Positions 35,227-43,527 of a stretch of 51,040 nt of DNA are shown here, piece after piece (position 1 is the first letter of the stretch; each line of letters opens with the position of its first letter). The DNA is taken from the NCBI GenBank assembly GCA_945920185.1, contig CAMEJP010000007.1, positions 1 to 51,040 on the forward strand. Reading direction: 5' to 3'. The notes under the pieces were generated by a model. It was not told the DNA's origin, did no database searches, and worked only from the letters and a program-made list of their open reading frames with translations. The position numbers and the translations under genes are program-made. The DNA comes from an uncultured Eubacterium sp. (lineage in GTDB: Bacteria; Bacillota; Clostridia; Lachnospirales; Lachnospiraceae).

Positions 35227-35580
35227 TTAGAATGGGAAGCCTCCTCCTAATCCACCGAGGCCTCCGGTAATCTTAGCCATCTCGTTCTGTGATGTCTCTT
35301 CCATCTTTCTGAACGCCTCGTTTGTAGCTGCCACTATCAAATCCTCAAGTGTTTCTATATCGTCAGGGTCAACAACCTCAGGAGCAAGTTTTACGCTAAG
35401 AACCTCCTTCTTTCCTGAAACCGTTACCGTGATAGCACCGCCGCCTGCGCTTGCCTCAAAAGTCATCTCTTCAAGAGCCTTTGTAGACTCCTCCATCTGC
35501 TTTTGCATTCTCTGCGCCTGCTTCATAAGATTATTCATGTTTCCCGGCATTCCGCCTGCATATCCTCCACGCTTTGCCAT
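35227..35580 (-). CDS. ybaB: YbaB/EbfC family nucleoid-associated protein
   Basis: A 117-residue DNA-binding protein that forms dimeric tweezers on the nucleoid. Typical features are the N-terminal helix (NNLMKQAQRMQKQMEESTKALEE), the middle VTVSGKKEVLSVKLAPEVVDPDDIETLEDLIVAA and a Gly-rich tail (GGLGGLGGGFPF). The GTG/ATG junction with dnaX is TAATG, one base of overlap, so the two are translationally coupled. Confidence 0.96.
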   Translation of the reverse strand: MAKRGGYAGGMPGNMNNLMKQAQRMQKQMEESTKALEEMTFEASAGGGAITVTVSGKKEVLSVKLAPEVVDPDDIETLEDLIVAATNEAFRKMEETSQNEMAKITGGLGGLGGGFPF

Positions 35581-37175
35581 TACAAAAATTCCTCCTTGTC
35601 ATTTTCTTCATTTTCTATTTCTATATCCATATTAACCCGTTCAAACAGGTCTTCATATGCTTCGTCAAAGTCGACATTTTCTTCAAGCTGCTTAAGCTTA
35701 ACGCCTATACGCTTGCCAATCTTTTGTTCTATAATGTCCTCGAGCTGCTCTATAATCTCAGGCTGATTGAGTTTTCCGAAGTAAATGCTGTCCTCTGCCT
35801 TGTCAAACACAAGCATCAGCTTTTCTCCGTCAAGCGTCACCCTTGCCTTTGCAAATTCCGCACGCTCGAACGGACTCTTTATCCTTCCGATAATATCGCT
35901 CCAGCCTGCTGCTGCCTTCTCTATATCTTCGCTTACGGCACCTATGGTCTGTTTTACGACCTTTTCTTTCGGCGCGGCGGGCACTGTTTCCGCCTGCGGT
36001 GCTGCCTGAATTGTAAATGTGCCCTCTTCAAGCTGCTTTTCTATCACGGCAATCCGGTTTACAAGAGATTCATAATCCTTTTCCATTGCCGGCTTCATAA
36101 GCTTTATAAGTGTCAGCTCAACAATCACTCTTTTTTGCGTTTCGTATCTGATTTTGTTTGAAAGCTCCGACATAATCCTTATATAACGCATTATCACAGG
36201 TTCTTCCAAAGATTTGGCTTCCTCGACAAGCGCTTTATAATTCTCGGTGGACATTCCGACAGTTTCCATCGCATCTGCCGATGTCTTTACAAGAAGCAGA
36301 TTTCTTAAGTACCATGTGAAGTCTGTTACAAACTGGGACAAATCTCTGCCCTGCATCACTATATTTTCAAGAAGCTTTATGGCACCTACCGTATCCGAAG
36401 CCACAATACGCCTTAACATATCGGAGAATACTGTGGTATCCACAGCTCCGAGTACTTCAAGCACATTGTCATAGGTAAGTTTCTTTCCCAGATAAAATGC
36501 AATACACTGGTCAAGAAGGCTTAATGCGTCTCGCATGGAACCGTCCGCTGCCTTGGCGATATACCTGATGGCAGCCTCCTCCACCTCTATGTTTTCCTCT
36601 TTCATGAGCGAAAGCAGTCTGTCTGAAATGGTATCTATGGAAATACGCCTGAAATCATACCTCTGACACCTTGAAAGTATTGTTATCGGTATCTTGTTTG
36701 CCTCAGTCGTGGCAAGTATGAATATGACGTATGACGGCGGCTCTTCAAGTGTCTTTAACAATGCGTTAAATGCACCTATTGAAAGCATATGAACCTCGTC
36801 GATAATGTATACTTTAAAACGACCCTTTGTAGGCGAATATGCAACTTCTTCCCTTATCTCACGTATGTTGTCAACGCCGTTATTTGAAGCTGCATCTATC
36901 TCTATCACATTCATGGACGTGCCTGCCCTGATGGCTTTACACATCTCACATTCCTCGCACGGCATACCGTCCTTCGGATTTTCGCAGTTTACTGCCTTAG
37001 CCAGTATCTTGGCAACAGTGGTCTTTCCCGTACCGCGCGTTCCGCAGAAAAGATAAGCATGTCCTATGCGGTCATATTTAATTTGATTTTTCAAAGTGGT
37101 GACTATATGATCCTGTCCTTTTACCTCATCGAAGGTTGACGGACGCCACTTTCTGTACAAAGCCATATATGACAT
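35580..37175 (-). CDS. dnaX: DNA polymerase III subunit gamma/tau
   Basis: A 531-residue clamp-loader ATPase. Walker A is GTRGTGKTT (about residues 45-53), the zinc cysteines lie in NCENPKDGMPCEECEMC, Walker B/DEAH-like is YIIDEVHML (about 118) and the sensor/arginine finger region is LSRCQRYDFRRI. The C-terminal part (about 380-531) is the tau-like DnaX_III region that contacts the polymerase. No slippery A-rich frameshift site was seen. The ATG at 37175 has GGAG six bases upstream, and the promoter at 37278-37306 serves it. It heads dnaX-ybaB-recR and, by read-through, the SMC-type genes. Confidence 0.97.
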   Translation of the reverse strand: MSYMALYRKWRPSTFDEVKGQDHIVTTLKNQIKYDRIGHAYLFCGTRGTGKTTVAKILAKAVNCENPKDGMPCEECEMCKAIRAGTSMNVIEIDAASNNGVDNIREIREEVAYSPTKGRFKVYIIDEVHMLSIGAFNALLKTLEEPPSYVIFILATTEANKIPITILSRCQRYDFRRISIDTISDRLLSLMKEENIEVEEAAIRYIAKAADGSMRDALSLLDQCIAFYLGKKLTYDNVLEVLGAVDTTVFSDMLRRIVASDTVGAIKLLENIVMQGRDLSQFVTDFTWYLRNLLLVKTSADAMETVGMSTENYKALVEEAKSLEEPVIMRYIRIMSELSNKIRYETQKRVIVELTLIKLMKPAMEKDYESLVNRIAVIEKQLEEGTFTIQAAPQAETVPAAPKEKVVKQTIGAVSEDIEKAAAGWSDIIGRIKSPFERAEFAKARVTLDGEKLMLVFDKAEDSIYFGKLNQPEIIEQLEDIIEQKIGKRIGVKLKQLEENVDFDEAYEDLFERVNMDIEIENEENDKEEFL

Positions 37176-37277
37176 AACTGTCTCCATCCCTAAGCGTCAG
37201 GTTCAACGCACATTTAGCAAAAGAATGCACCGGACGCTGTATGTTTCCATATCCGAAACCGCAATTCTAACTATATA

Positions 37278-37306
37278 ATTATAACAAAATCAGAGGGTAT
37301 TGGCAA
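37278..37306 (-). promoter_or_regulatory. Promoter of the dnaX-ybaB-recR operon
   Basis: Minus strand TTGCCA (37301-37306), 17-nt spacer, TATAAT (37278-37283). The predicted leader is about 95 nt. Confidence 0.75.
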
Positions 37307-37428
37307 GGGGTGAGATGTCTCAAGTCCCATATGTTTTTACCTTTACACGCATTACCTGTAAGCATTACAAATATCTTTAATCGGACATATGTAAAGTGAA
37401 TATCTGCAATCCTCTTCTGCATTTATTC

Positions 37429-37463
37429 AAAAAGATGTCCCTGATATAAGGACATCTTTTTAA
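37429..37463 (-). terminator. Terminator after the SRP RNA gene
   Basis: AAAGATGTCC (37450-37459 on the complement) pairs perfectly with GGACATCTTT (37431-37440) around a 9-nt loop, followed by T's on the minus strand. It separates the SRP RNA from the dnaX promoter. Confidence 0.85.
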
Positions 37464-37517
37464 TCTTGTTAACATATAACTTGTAAAATTATAATCTCAC
37501 AATCAGAATTTATATTT

Positions 37518-37787
37518 AATCCGCGCGGCAGGCTTCGTTTACTGCCCATAGACGTTACCGATACAGTTAACTCAGTCCAGGCGACCTTACGGCACACAGA
37601 AGGTTCTACTTAATGCTGCTTCATTCCTGACCTGACATGGTTCATAGATTTCTGTTGCGCAAGACCCAAACGTCAACGCCACTTATATCGGGCAGCTCTA
37701 CAGACACATACCCTAGGACTGCCATCACCCCTGCTGTAGCGGATTGCAGGTACAGGGCACCGCTATCTCCCCGGCTGCGCGGAAGTC
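37518..37787 (-). ncRNA. ffs: Signal recognition particle RNA, large bacterial type
   Basis: On the minus strand the sequence follows B. subtilis scRNA closely: GGGGAGATAGCGGTGCCCTG near the 5' end with ACCTGCAATCCGCT, then GTTGACGTTTGGGTC, then domain IV CATGTCAGGTCAGGAATGA and AGCAGCATTAAG, and the 3' half GCCTGGACTGAGTTAACTG. The ends pair through TCCGCGC/GCGCGGA. About 270 nt with an Alu domain, as in Bacillus and Clostridia. It scaffolds Ffh for co-translational targeting. Ends are estimated to within about ten bases. The position just upstream of dnaX is the usual one in Firmicutes. The GGAA tetraloop is closed by A-U instead of the common C-G. Confidence 0.95.
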
Positions 37788-37811
37788 TTATAAACAAACT
37801 TTGTAAAGCAC

Positions 37812-37840
37812 AGTATACTAATAAAATGCCCATTTGTCAA
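37812..37840 (-). promoter_or_regulatory. Promoter of the SRP RNA gene
   Basis: Minus strand TTGACA (37835-37840), 17-nt spacer, TATACT (37812-37817). Transcription would start about 15-20 nt before the mature 5' end. Confidence 0.85.
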
Positions 37841-37867
37841 GTTTTATTCACATTTATAAGCATTCTT

Positions 37868-38662
37868 TTATTTTGTAATTTTGTTGATAAATGCCTTTGC
37901 CTCAGACTCTGAGCTGCTTGTATATGTAAGTATCATACCTATCATATACTTACCTGACTTTTTTACATAATATGTCTGCGAAGCATCACTGCCCTGTATC
38001 TTAAATGTCACTGCATAATATGTCTCTCCGGCTATTGTTATCTGTTTAATGCTGTCGCTCGTATCATACTTAGGTGCGGTAATCTTTCCCATCTGGGTTT
38101 TAAGTGCCGTAAGATATACTGTTTCACTTACTTCTTTTCCGACAGTTTTTTCCAGATTTTCAAACATCAGCATATATGATGACATATTATCTGAAAAATA
38201 TCCGGCAAAATCGTATACACAGCCGTTTGAAACCTTCTCAAGCTGATCCATTGATGCTATACCGTTATCAGATATAATGTTATTGCCGTATCCGATTACC
38301 TGTGCAATCTGTGTATCGCTAAGTATCAGGGCAAAATCAGATGTAGGGAAATTGATTCCTACGGATTCATTTGAATATGTGCCGTTCTTAACCGTTCCTC
38401 TCTTGATGGAAACCGCTGCGGCAGAAGTCTTCTCAGTTGCTTTTGACTCAGTTTTCTTTTCCGTAGACTTTGTCGTACTCTCTTTTTCTGTTGTCTTTGT
38501 AGATTTTTCTGTTTCTTTTGTGCTTTCCTTTACTGCCTCTGTGGTCTTTTCAGACTTTGCTTCCTTGTCGTTATCCTTCGTTGCAATGTTATCCTTAGAA
38601 CAGCCCAAAACACAAAGCATAGCCATAACTGCAATCAGCACCAGCGAAATTTTCTTTTTCAT
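37868..38662 (-). CDS. Lipoprotein of unknown function
   Basis: A 264-residue secreted lipoprotein. The signal peptide has a lipobox (VLGC, Cys at about residue 21) after a hydrophobic stretch. A Lys/Thr/Glu/Ser-rich low-complexity linker occupies residues 25-90. The C-terminal domain (about 95-264) begins with GTVKNGTYSNESVGINFP and contains a ligand-fold-like pattern (ITIAGETYYAVTF, SQTYYVKKSGKYMIGMIL) seen in small extracytoplasmic Clostridial lipoproteins. I do not recognise a characterised family. It follows queT by 33 bp, so co-transcription is likely although a functional link is not obvious. Confidence 0.8.
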   Translation of the reverse strand: MKKKISLVLIAVMAMLCVLGCSKDNIATKDNDKEAKSEKTTEAVKESTKETEKSTKTTEKESTTKSTEKKTESKATEKTSAAAVSIKRGTVKNGTYSNESVGINFPTSDFALILSDTQIAQVIGYGNNIISDNGIASMDQLEKVSNGCVYDFAGYFSDNMSSYMLMFENLEKTVGKEVSETVYLTALKTQMGKITAPKYDTSDSIKQITIAGETYYAVTFKIQGSDASQTYYVKKSGKYMIGMILTYTSSSESEAKAFINKITK

Positions 38663-38695
38663 ATTTTTTCTCCATTCCGAAGCATTGGCAAAATG

Positions 38696-39184
38696 CTATT
38701 CATTACCGAATATCACACGTCTGTATCTGTTTAATGCAAACAGTAAAATCATACCGCAGCCGTAACATACGATTATCTCGCCGAGTCCCACCGTAGCCAT
38801 CATATACGGTATACCCTCAGGTGCACCGTAACCGAACTTAAGCACAAACGGCACTATTACCGTATTGGCAAGAATAGGCGGTATAGGAACTGCCCATTTC
38901 CACCTCTTAAGAAGCCTTGAGCCTATCGCACCTATAAGAGTCGCCATACTTCCAAATACTATATCTGCAAGAACTGCGCCTCCCGTGACATTAGCTAAAA
39001 TGCATCCGGCAAATAACCCCGGTATGGCTGCAGAAGTAAAGTAAGGCAAAACCGTTAAGGCTTCTGCAATACGAAACTGTACAACTCCAAAGCTCCAGTA
39101 GTTAAATACAAACACCAATACTACATAAATTGCGGCAATCATGGCTGCCTGCGTAATGTAACGCACTTTGTCTTTTTTCTTCAT
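38696..39184 (-). CDS. queT: QueT family queuosine-precursor transporter
   Basis: A 162-residue membrane protein with about five hydrophobic helices. The FRIAEALTVLPYFTSAAIPGLF segment and the AGCILAN segment with repeated Gly/Ala are typical of QueT, an S-component-like transporter for queuosine precursors (preQ1 or preQ0). It would feed tRNA wobble modification. The leader 39191-39264 looks like a preQ1-type riboswitch, which supports the assignment strongly. Ribosome binding site AAAGGAG lies eight bases before the ATG. Confidence 0.92.
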   Translation of the reverse strand: MKKKDKVRYITQAAMIAAIYVVLVFVFNYWSFGVVQFRIAEALTVLPYFTSAAIPGLFAGCILANVTGGAVLADIVFGSMATLIGAIGSRLLKRWKWAVPIPPILANTVIVPFVLKFGYGAPEGIPYMMATVGLGEIIVCYGCGMILLFALNRYRRVIFGNE

Positions 39185-39190
39185 TCAATT

Positions 39191-39264
39191 TTCTCCTTTA
39201 GTTTTGTTTTACGAGTGGAAGGTCTCGAACACTCGGTGTATCTGTCCCATTTAGCGGAACCAGA
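39191..39264 (-). promoter_or_regulatory. Candidate preQ1 riboswitch upstream of queT
   Basis: The transcript begins almost at hairpin 1 (TCTGGTTCC/GGGACAGA, 39241-39264). Hairpin 2 (CGAGTG/CACTCG, 39212-39235) has a 12-nt loop containing CCTT. It is followed by an A-rich strand AAAACAAAACTAAAGG that resembles the preQ1 class I tail of B. subtilis. Loop CCTT can pair with AAGG of the ribosome binding site, an H-type pseudoknot that would hide it when ligand is bound. The class (I or III) is not settled. Confidence 0.6.
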
Positions 39265-39266
39265 CT

Positions 39267-39295
39267 ATTGTAGCATATGTACATAAAAAAATCAA
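39267..39295 (-). promoter_or_regulatory. Promoter of queT and the lipoprotein gene
   Basis: Minus strand TTGATT (39290-39295), 17-nt spacer, TACAAT (39267-39272). It begins 12 bp after the araC-type gene's stop codon. Confidence 0.65.
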
Positions 39296-39307
39296 TGTCG
39301 GAATCAA

Positions 39308-40168
39308 TCAGACCATGCCTTTGTTTCTTCTGTACTTATTCGGTGCCACTCCCTTTACCTTTCTGAACGCGTCTCCGAAATAATTACTGTCTGAAAAGCC
39401 GCAGTCAAGCGCTATGTCCGTTATGCTTAAATCAGTTTCCACGAGGCGCATACAGGCTTCCTTTATGCGCACACTTATAAGATACTCCTTAAATCCGCAG
39501 CCCGTAAGCGTTTTGAATTTCTTTGAAAATGCAGATTTGCTCATATTGTATTTTTTTGCTATATCCTCTAAAGTTATATTCATATAGTAATTGTTGTATA
39601 TGTATTCTGCGGCATTTGCTATAAGCTCATCATCAGGATCGAGCTTTTTTACCTCCTCTGCCTTATTCTGTTCACACCGTATGATAAGCGACAAAAGCTC
39701 GTAGAAGTAGCTTTTTACAAGTAGAGGTGAAAGTGCGTCAATCTTTTCATATTCGTAGAGCATTTTCTTAAAAAGCTCCTCAACATATTCCCGTCTTTTT
39801 GCAGGAATCTTCACAATGCAATGCGAAAAACATTCACAGGCTTCTTTCTCGCCCATAACTTCCATAAACGGTTTGAGATAGTCCTCCGTAAAATACAGAC
39901 CTATCCATTCGATAACTTCACCTGCATGAGTCACATTGCTTCCCTTGTGCAAATCGCCTCTGTTCACAAGCACTATATCTCCTCTCTCCATAGTGTATAT
40001 GGAGTGGTTTACGGTCATCTGTCTCTTTCCCGCAAGAAGATAACCAATCTCATAATAAGGATGAAAATGTGCCTGTTGTATAGGCTCGTTTATGTCACGT
40101 TTGACCTTCTCTATAAGAATGTCGTTTGTTCTGTTGCTCATTACCTTTCTGTCAGAAAATTTTTCCAC
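39308..40168 (-). CDS. AraC family transcriptional regulator
   Basis: A 286-residue regulator. The N-terminal cupin-like sensing part (HFHPYYEIGYLLAGKRQMTVN, IVLVNRGDLHKGSNV) covers residues 30-130. The C-terminal part has two helix-turn-helix motifs (LEDIAKKYNMSKSAFSKKFK, LSITDIALDCGFSDSNYFGDAFRKVKG, ending APNKYRR), the AraC/XylS DNA-binding domain. The start is a GTG (complement of 40166-40168) with GGAGG six bases upstream. A longer reading frame upstream lacks such a site. It is divergent from the MATE gene, so it may regulate that exporter. Confidence 0.92.
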   Translation of the reverse strand: MEKFSDRKVMSNRTNDILIEKVKRDINEPIQQAHFHPYYEIGYLLAGKRQMTVNHSIYTMERGDIVLVNRGDLHKGSNVTHAGEVIEWIGLYFTEDYLKPFMEVMGEKEACECFSHCIVKIPAKRREYVEELFKKMLYEYEKIDALSPLLVKSYFYELLSLIIRCEQNKAEEVKKLDPDDELIANAAEYIYNNYYMNITLEDIAKKYNMSKSAFSKKFKTLTGCGFKEYLISVRIKEACMRLVETDLSITDIALDCGFSDSNYFGDAFRKVKGVAPNKYRRNKGMV

Positions 40169-40359
40169 TGTTTTCCTCCAATCCAAAACACGGATGCAAA
40201 TAGTTACTCTGCTTATATTTACTCTTATATTCTCATATTGTGAAAATAAAATCAACATTTTTTCTGTATTTTATTTCCAAATAGCCATATTTTAAGTAGT
40301 AAATACTCTTTTTATCTCCTATTATAGTGTTATAAAAATCTGTGAAAGGATGTGACATT

Positions 40360-41724
40360 GTGGCAAAACAGGTAAATCGTGATTTAATACTTCATGGCAA
40401 TCTTACAAAGGCTTTACTCACGCTTGCCATACCCATAGTTGCAAACAGCTTTTTGCAGACTTTATATAATCTTACGGACACCTTCTGGCTCGGAAAGCTG
40501 GGAGAAGCCAATCAGGCTGCCATTACCCTTATAACTCCCGTGCAGAACATTATAATAAACTTCGGAACAGGTATTGTAACAGCCGGTTCTGTTCTTATGT
40601 CCCAGTATCTTGGCGCAAAAAATGACGAGGGTGCCAAAAAAATGGCTGCTCACATCCTTTTATGTTCGATGATCTTTTCCGTAGCAGTGGCTTTGATATG
40701 CTTTGCTGCAACGCCTTCCATCGTTGATTTTATGGGTGCCGAAGACCTCGTATCGCGTTATTCCGTAATCTATATGAGAATTATAGTTATAGATATGCCG
40801 TTTTTGTTTCTTATAAATGTATTTACAAGCGTCAATCAGTCGCAGGGCAATACCTTAAAGCCTTTGTTACTCAACATTCTCGGTATAAGCCTTAATATGA
40901 TTATGGACCCTCTTTTTATGGTTGTCTTTAAATGGGGAATTACAGGTGCGGGACTTGCTACCCTGCTTGCGAAAGTTCCTTGCGGAGTAATAGCTTTAAT
41001 TTCACTGTTCAACAAAAAGCATAATATCCACATAACACTTAAGAAATTCAGATTTAAAAAGGAAATGCTTCTATCAATCGTAAAGGTAGGTCTTCCTACC
41101 GCTATCGGCGGCTCAACAATGCAGCTTGGTTTCCTGCTTATGAGCAGAAATGTTGCAAAGTACGGAACGGTTGCTCTTGCCGCATACGGCATAGGAAATA
41201 AGATTAACGGTCTTATAAGTCTGCCTTCAAACGGTATGGGAAGCGCAACGGCAACCATTGTAGGTCTTAACATCGGCGCCAACAATTACGAACGTGCTGA
41301 TAAAGCATACCGCCTGGCAAGAAATATATCTGTAATATTTCTTTTCACAGGCGGACTGATTCTTTCATATATGCCTATATCAACAGCGATTGTAAGCGTA
41401 TTTTCAAACAATCCTGAGGTTATAAGCTTTGCGGCAGACTTTCTTATGGTTATGGCAATCTGCTGCTGGACAAACGGCGTTCAGAACTCTACACAGGGTC
41501 TTTTCCAGGGTTCCGGACATACCATGATAACTATGATTATCGACGCTTCAAGAATATGGGTATTCCGTTTTGCGACGTTATATGTGTGCGAAACCATACT
41601 TGATTTTGGGCTTGCAAGCATATGGTATTCAGTAGTCATCAGTAATGCTCTGTCACCTCTTATCCTCTGGATTCTTTACAAAATGGGAATCTGGAAGAAA
41701 AAGGTAATCAAGATACAGAATTAA
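40360..41724 (+). CDS. MATE family multidrug exporter
   Basis: A 454-residue protein with twelve hydrophobic helices. The start region ILHGNLTKALLTLAIPIVANSFLQTLYNLTDTFWLGKLG and the second-half repeat PTAIGGSTMQLGFLLMSRNVAKYGTVALAAYGIGNKI are classic MATE (NorM/DinF-like) signatures. It exports organic cations using a sodium or proton gradient. The GTG at 40360 follows AAAGGA by about nine bases and is preferred over an earlier GTG that lies inside that site. The divergent AraC regulator suggests inducible expression. Its 3' end overlaps the convergent DUF6709-like gene by 17 bp. Confidence 0.93.
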   Translation: MAKQVNRDLILHGNLTKALLTLAIPIVANSFLQTLYNLTDTFWLGKLGEANQAAITLITPVQNIIINFGTGIVTAGSVLMSQYLGAKNDEGAKKMAAHILLCSMIFSVAVALICFAATPSIVDFMGAEDLVSRYSVIYMRIIVIDMPFLFLINVFTSVNQSQGNTLKPLLLNILGISLNMIMDPLFMVVFKWGITGAGLATLLAKVPCGVIALISLFNKKHNIHITLKKFRFKKEMLLSIVKVGLPTAIGGSTMQLGFLLMSRNVAKYGTVALAAYGIGNKINGLISLPSNGMGSATATIVGLNIGANNYERADKAYRLARNISVIFLFTGGLILSYMPISTAIVSVFSNNPEVISFAADFLMVMAICCWTNGVQNSTQGLFQGSGHTMITMIIDASRIWVFRFATLYVCETILDFGLASIWYSVVISNALSPLILWILYKMGIWKKKVIKIQN

Positions 41725-42631
41725 GCAGTTTAATTATATTTTCCTCACGCATAGGAACAATATACTCTTCATTATCCTTCTGTTTGATAATGATTACATC
41801 CTCCTTAATTACCTCATCACTTGCAGGGTCATTGTTCTTATGCTCGAGTCTGAAAATGGTATCCACATCGCTTCTCTTTACAACGGAAACGGTGTATCTT
41901 ATCATAAATGCTATATAGTTGTCACTGAGTATAACCTTGCCGAATTTGGAGGCGTTGTTGATTTCCTCCATAAATGCCTGTTCATCAAGTTCATTTACCT
42001 TTATGAAATGGGCAACTCTCTGTTGATTTCTGTTTGAGAGAAGATATGCCAGCATACATATATACCATATGACAACTGCGGCGGCAAATGCCGTGGCAAG
42101 ATAATCTGCCCAGTTCATTTCGACCGTTATAAAACAGTACGGAAGCACATTTACATCACTAAGCGCATAATCTTCTTTAGTTTTGGCTATACATGCGTCA
42201 AAAAGCTTTTTCTCTTCATCGGACATTTCCTGAAATCTTCCGTTAAGAGAAAGTTGGTCCTCCACTCCAATATTTGACGCTGTAGAAAGCATAATGGCAT
42301 CGGCTTCACTCTTGTGGTTCTGTGGCACAAACACAGCCATGAGAGTAAGCTCATTGTCATAATTTTCCTCTGTATGCGGAAACGGAATAATATAATACGA
42401 GCCCTGCTTTTTGTTGTCATCGCCGTACACATTAAGTATCTCATTCACGTCTATTTCAACATACATTCCGGCTTTTATGTCCTCTTCGTCAAGTTTGGCA
42501 AGATTTATATGCCTGCCGCTCTCAAATACATCTCCTCCCGTTATGATAAGAAGAGCCGTGGCTATCACTAAGAGACCCAATGCCAATTCTGTCACTCTCA
42601 CAAGACCCAAACGTCTGAAATATTTTATCAT
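41708..42631 (-). CDS. Membrane protein of unknown function (DUF6709-like)
   Basis: A 307-residue protein with two hydrophobic helices (about residues 13-32 and 172-197). The first follows a basic start (MIKYFRRLGLVRV). The extracytoplasmic part between them contains IDVNEILNVYGD and a Tyr/Asp/Glu-rich segment. The cytoplasmic tail (200-307) contains YTVSVVKRSDVDTIFRLEH. This resembles Clostridial proteins annotated as DUF6709; nothing is known about their role. It follows rsmI by 35 bp, and its end overlaps the convergent MATE gene by 17 bp with no terminator between. Confidence 0.7.
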   Translation of the reverse strand: MIKYFRRLGLVRVTELALGLLVIATALLIITGGDVFESGRHINLAKLDEEDIKAGMYVEIDVNEILNVYGDDNKKQGSYYIIPFPHTEENYDNELTLMAVFVPQNHKSEADAIMLSTASNIGVEDQLSLNGRFQEMSDEEKKLFDACIAKTKEDYALSDVNVLPYCFITVEMNWADYLATAFAAAVVIWYICMLAYLLSNRNQQRVAHFIKVNELDEQAFMEEINNASKFGKVILSDNYIAFMIRYTVSVVKRSDVDTIFRLEHKNNDPASDEVIKEDVIIIKQKDNEEYIVPMREENIIKLLNSVS

Positions 42632-42666
42632 ATCCTATTGACCTCCTATCCAAAGTTCCGGCATTA

Positions 42667-43512
42667 CTATTTTATGCATATTACGCTGTATACATCACGT
42701 TTTGATATATTTCTGTCCTTTGCAACAAGCTTCATTGCTTCTTTTGATTCTTTGCCCTGATTTATATAGAAATCATAATGCTCGCTGATGGTCATTTCCT
42801 CCCATTGCTTAACATTTTCCATGGCTATATCTTCAAAGCTTTTTCCGCTGATTACAATTACATATTCGCCTTTCGGCTCATTTTCCTCATAGTAAGTTAC
42901 CGCTTCTTTAAGAGTTGTTCTAAAGCAGCTTTCATATCTCTTTGTAAGTTCCTTTACAACGGATACCTCTCGTTCATCTCCCAGAGTATTTTTTAGCTCC
43001 GCAAGCGTCCTGACAAGATGATGTGGTGCTTCGTAAAGCACGATTGTTCTTGTTTCCTTCTTAAGTTCTTCCAGTATAAGCGCCCTTTCTTTTTTGTCCG
43101 GTGGAAGAAATGCCTCAAAAGCAAATCTTCGTGTGGAGTTTCCCGATATGGTAAGTGCCGTAAGTACTGCTGAGGCTCCCGGAAGCGAAGTCACGCTTAT
43201 TCCTGCTTCTATGCACTGTTTAACGAGTTCTTCACCGGGGTCTGATATTCCGGGTGTTCCCGCATCGGTAATCAGTGCCACATTTGTTCCCGACAGCATT
43301 TTTTCAACGAGATACTTTGCTTTGTCATACCTGTTGTACTCATGATAGCTTGTCATCGGAGTCCTGATTTCAAAATGATTCAAGAGCTTTATGCTGTTTC
43401 TTGTATCCTCTGCTGCTATCAGGTCAACCTCTTTAAGGGTTTTAAGCACGCGCAGGGTTATGTCCTCAAGATTTCCTATAGGCGTGGCGCACAAATATAA
43501 TTTTCCTATCAT
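42667..43512 (-). CDS. rsmI: 16S rRNA (cytidine(1402)-2'-O)-methyltransferase RsmI
   Basis: A 281-residue tetrapyrrole-methylase-fold enzyme that 2'-O-methylates C1402 of 16S rRNA in the decoding centre. Signature segments are LYLCATPIGNLEDITLR, ISCH-like AAEDTRNSIKLLNHFEI, ITDAGTPGISDPGEELV (SAM site) and LPGASAVLTALTISG near residue 110. In B. subtilis the homologue YabC-region gene stands in the same neighbourhood as holB, ricT and trmN6, as here. The gene follows the trmN6-like gene by 15 bp. Confidence 0.96.
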   Translation of the reverse strand: MIGKLYLCATPIGNLEDITLRVLKTLKEVDLIAAEDTRNSIKLLNHFEIRTPMTSYHEYNRYDKAKYLVEKMLSGTNVALITDAGTPGISDPGEELVKQCIEAGISVTSLPGASAVLTALTISGNSTRRFAFEAFLPPDKKERALILEELKKETRTIVLYEAPHHLVRTLAELKNTLGDEREVSVVKELTKRYESCFRTTLKEAVTYYEENEPKGEYVIVISGKSFEDIAMENVKQWEEMTISEHYDFYINQGKESKEAMKLVAKDRNISKRDVYSVICIK

Positions 43513-43527
43513 ACAATCACTCTTTTT

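Noticed and set aside
37630-37912. Open frames across 37637-37912 on both strands
   Set aside because: They run through the SRP RNA gene and have no ribosome binding site.
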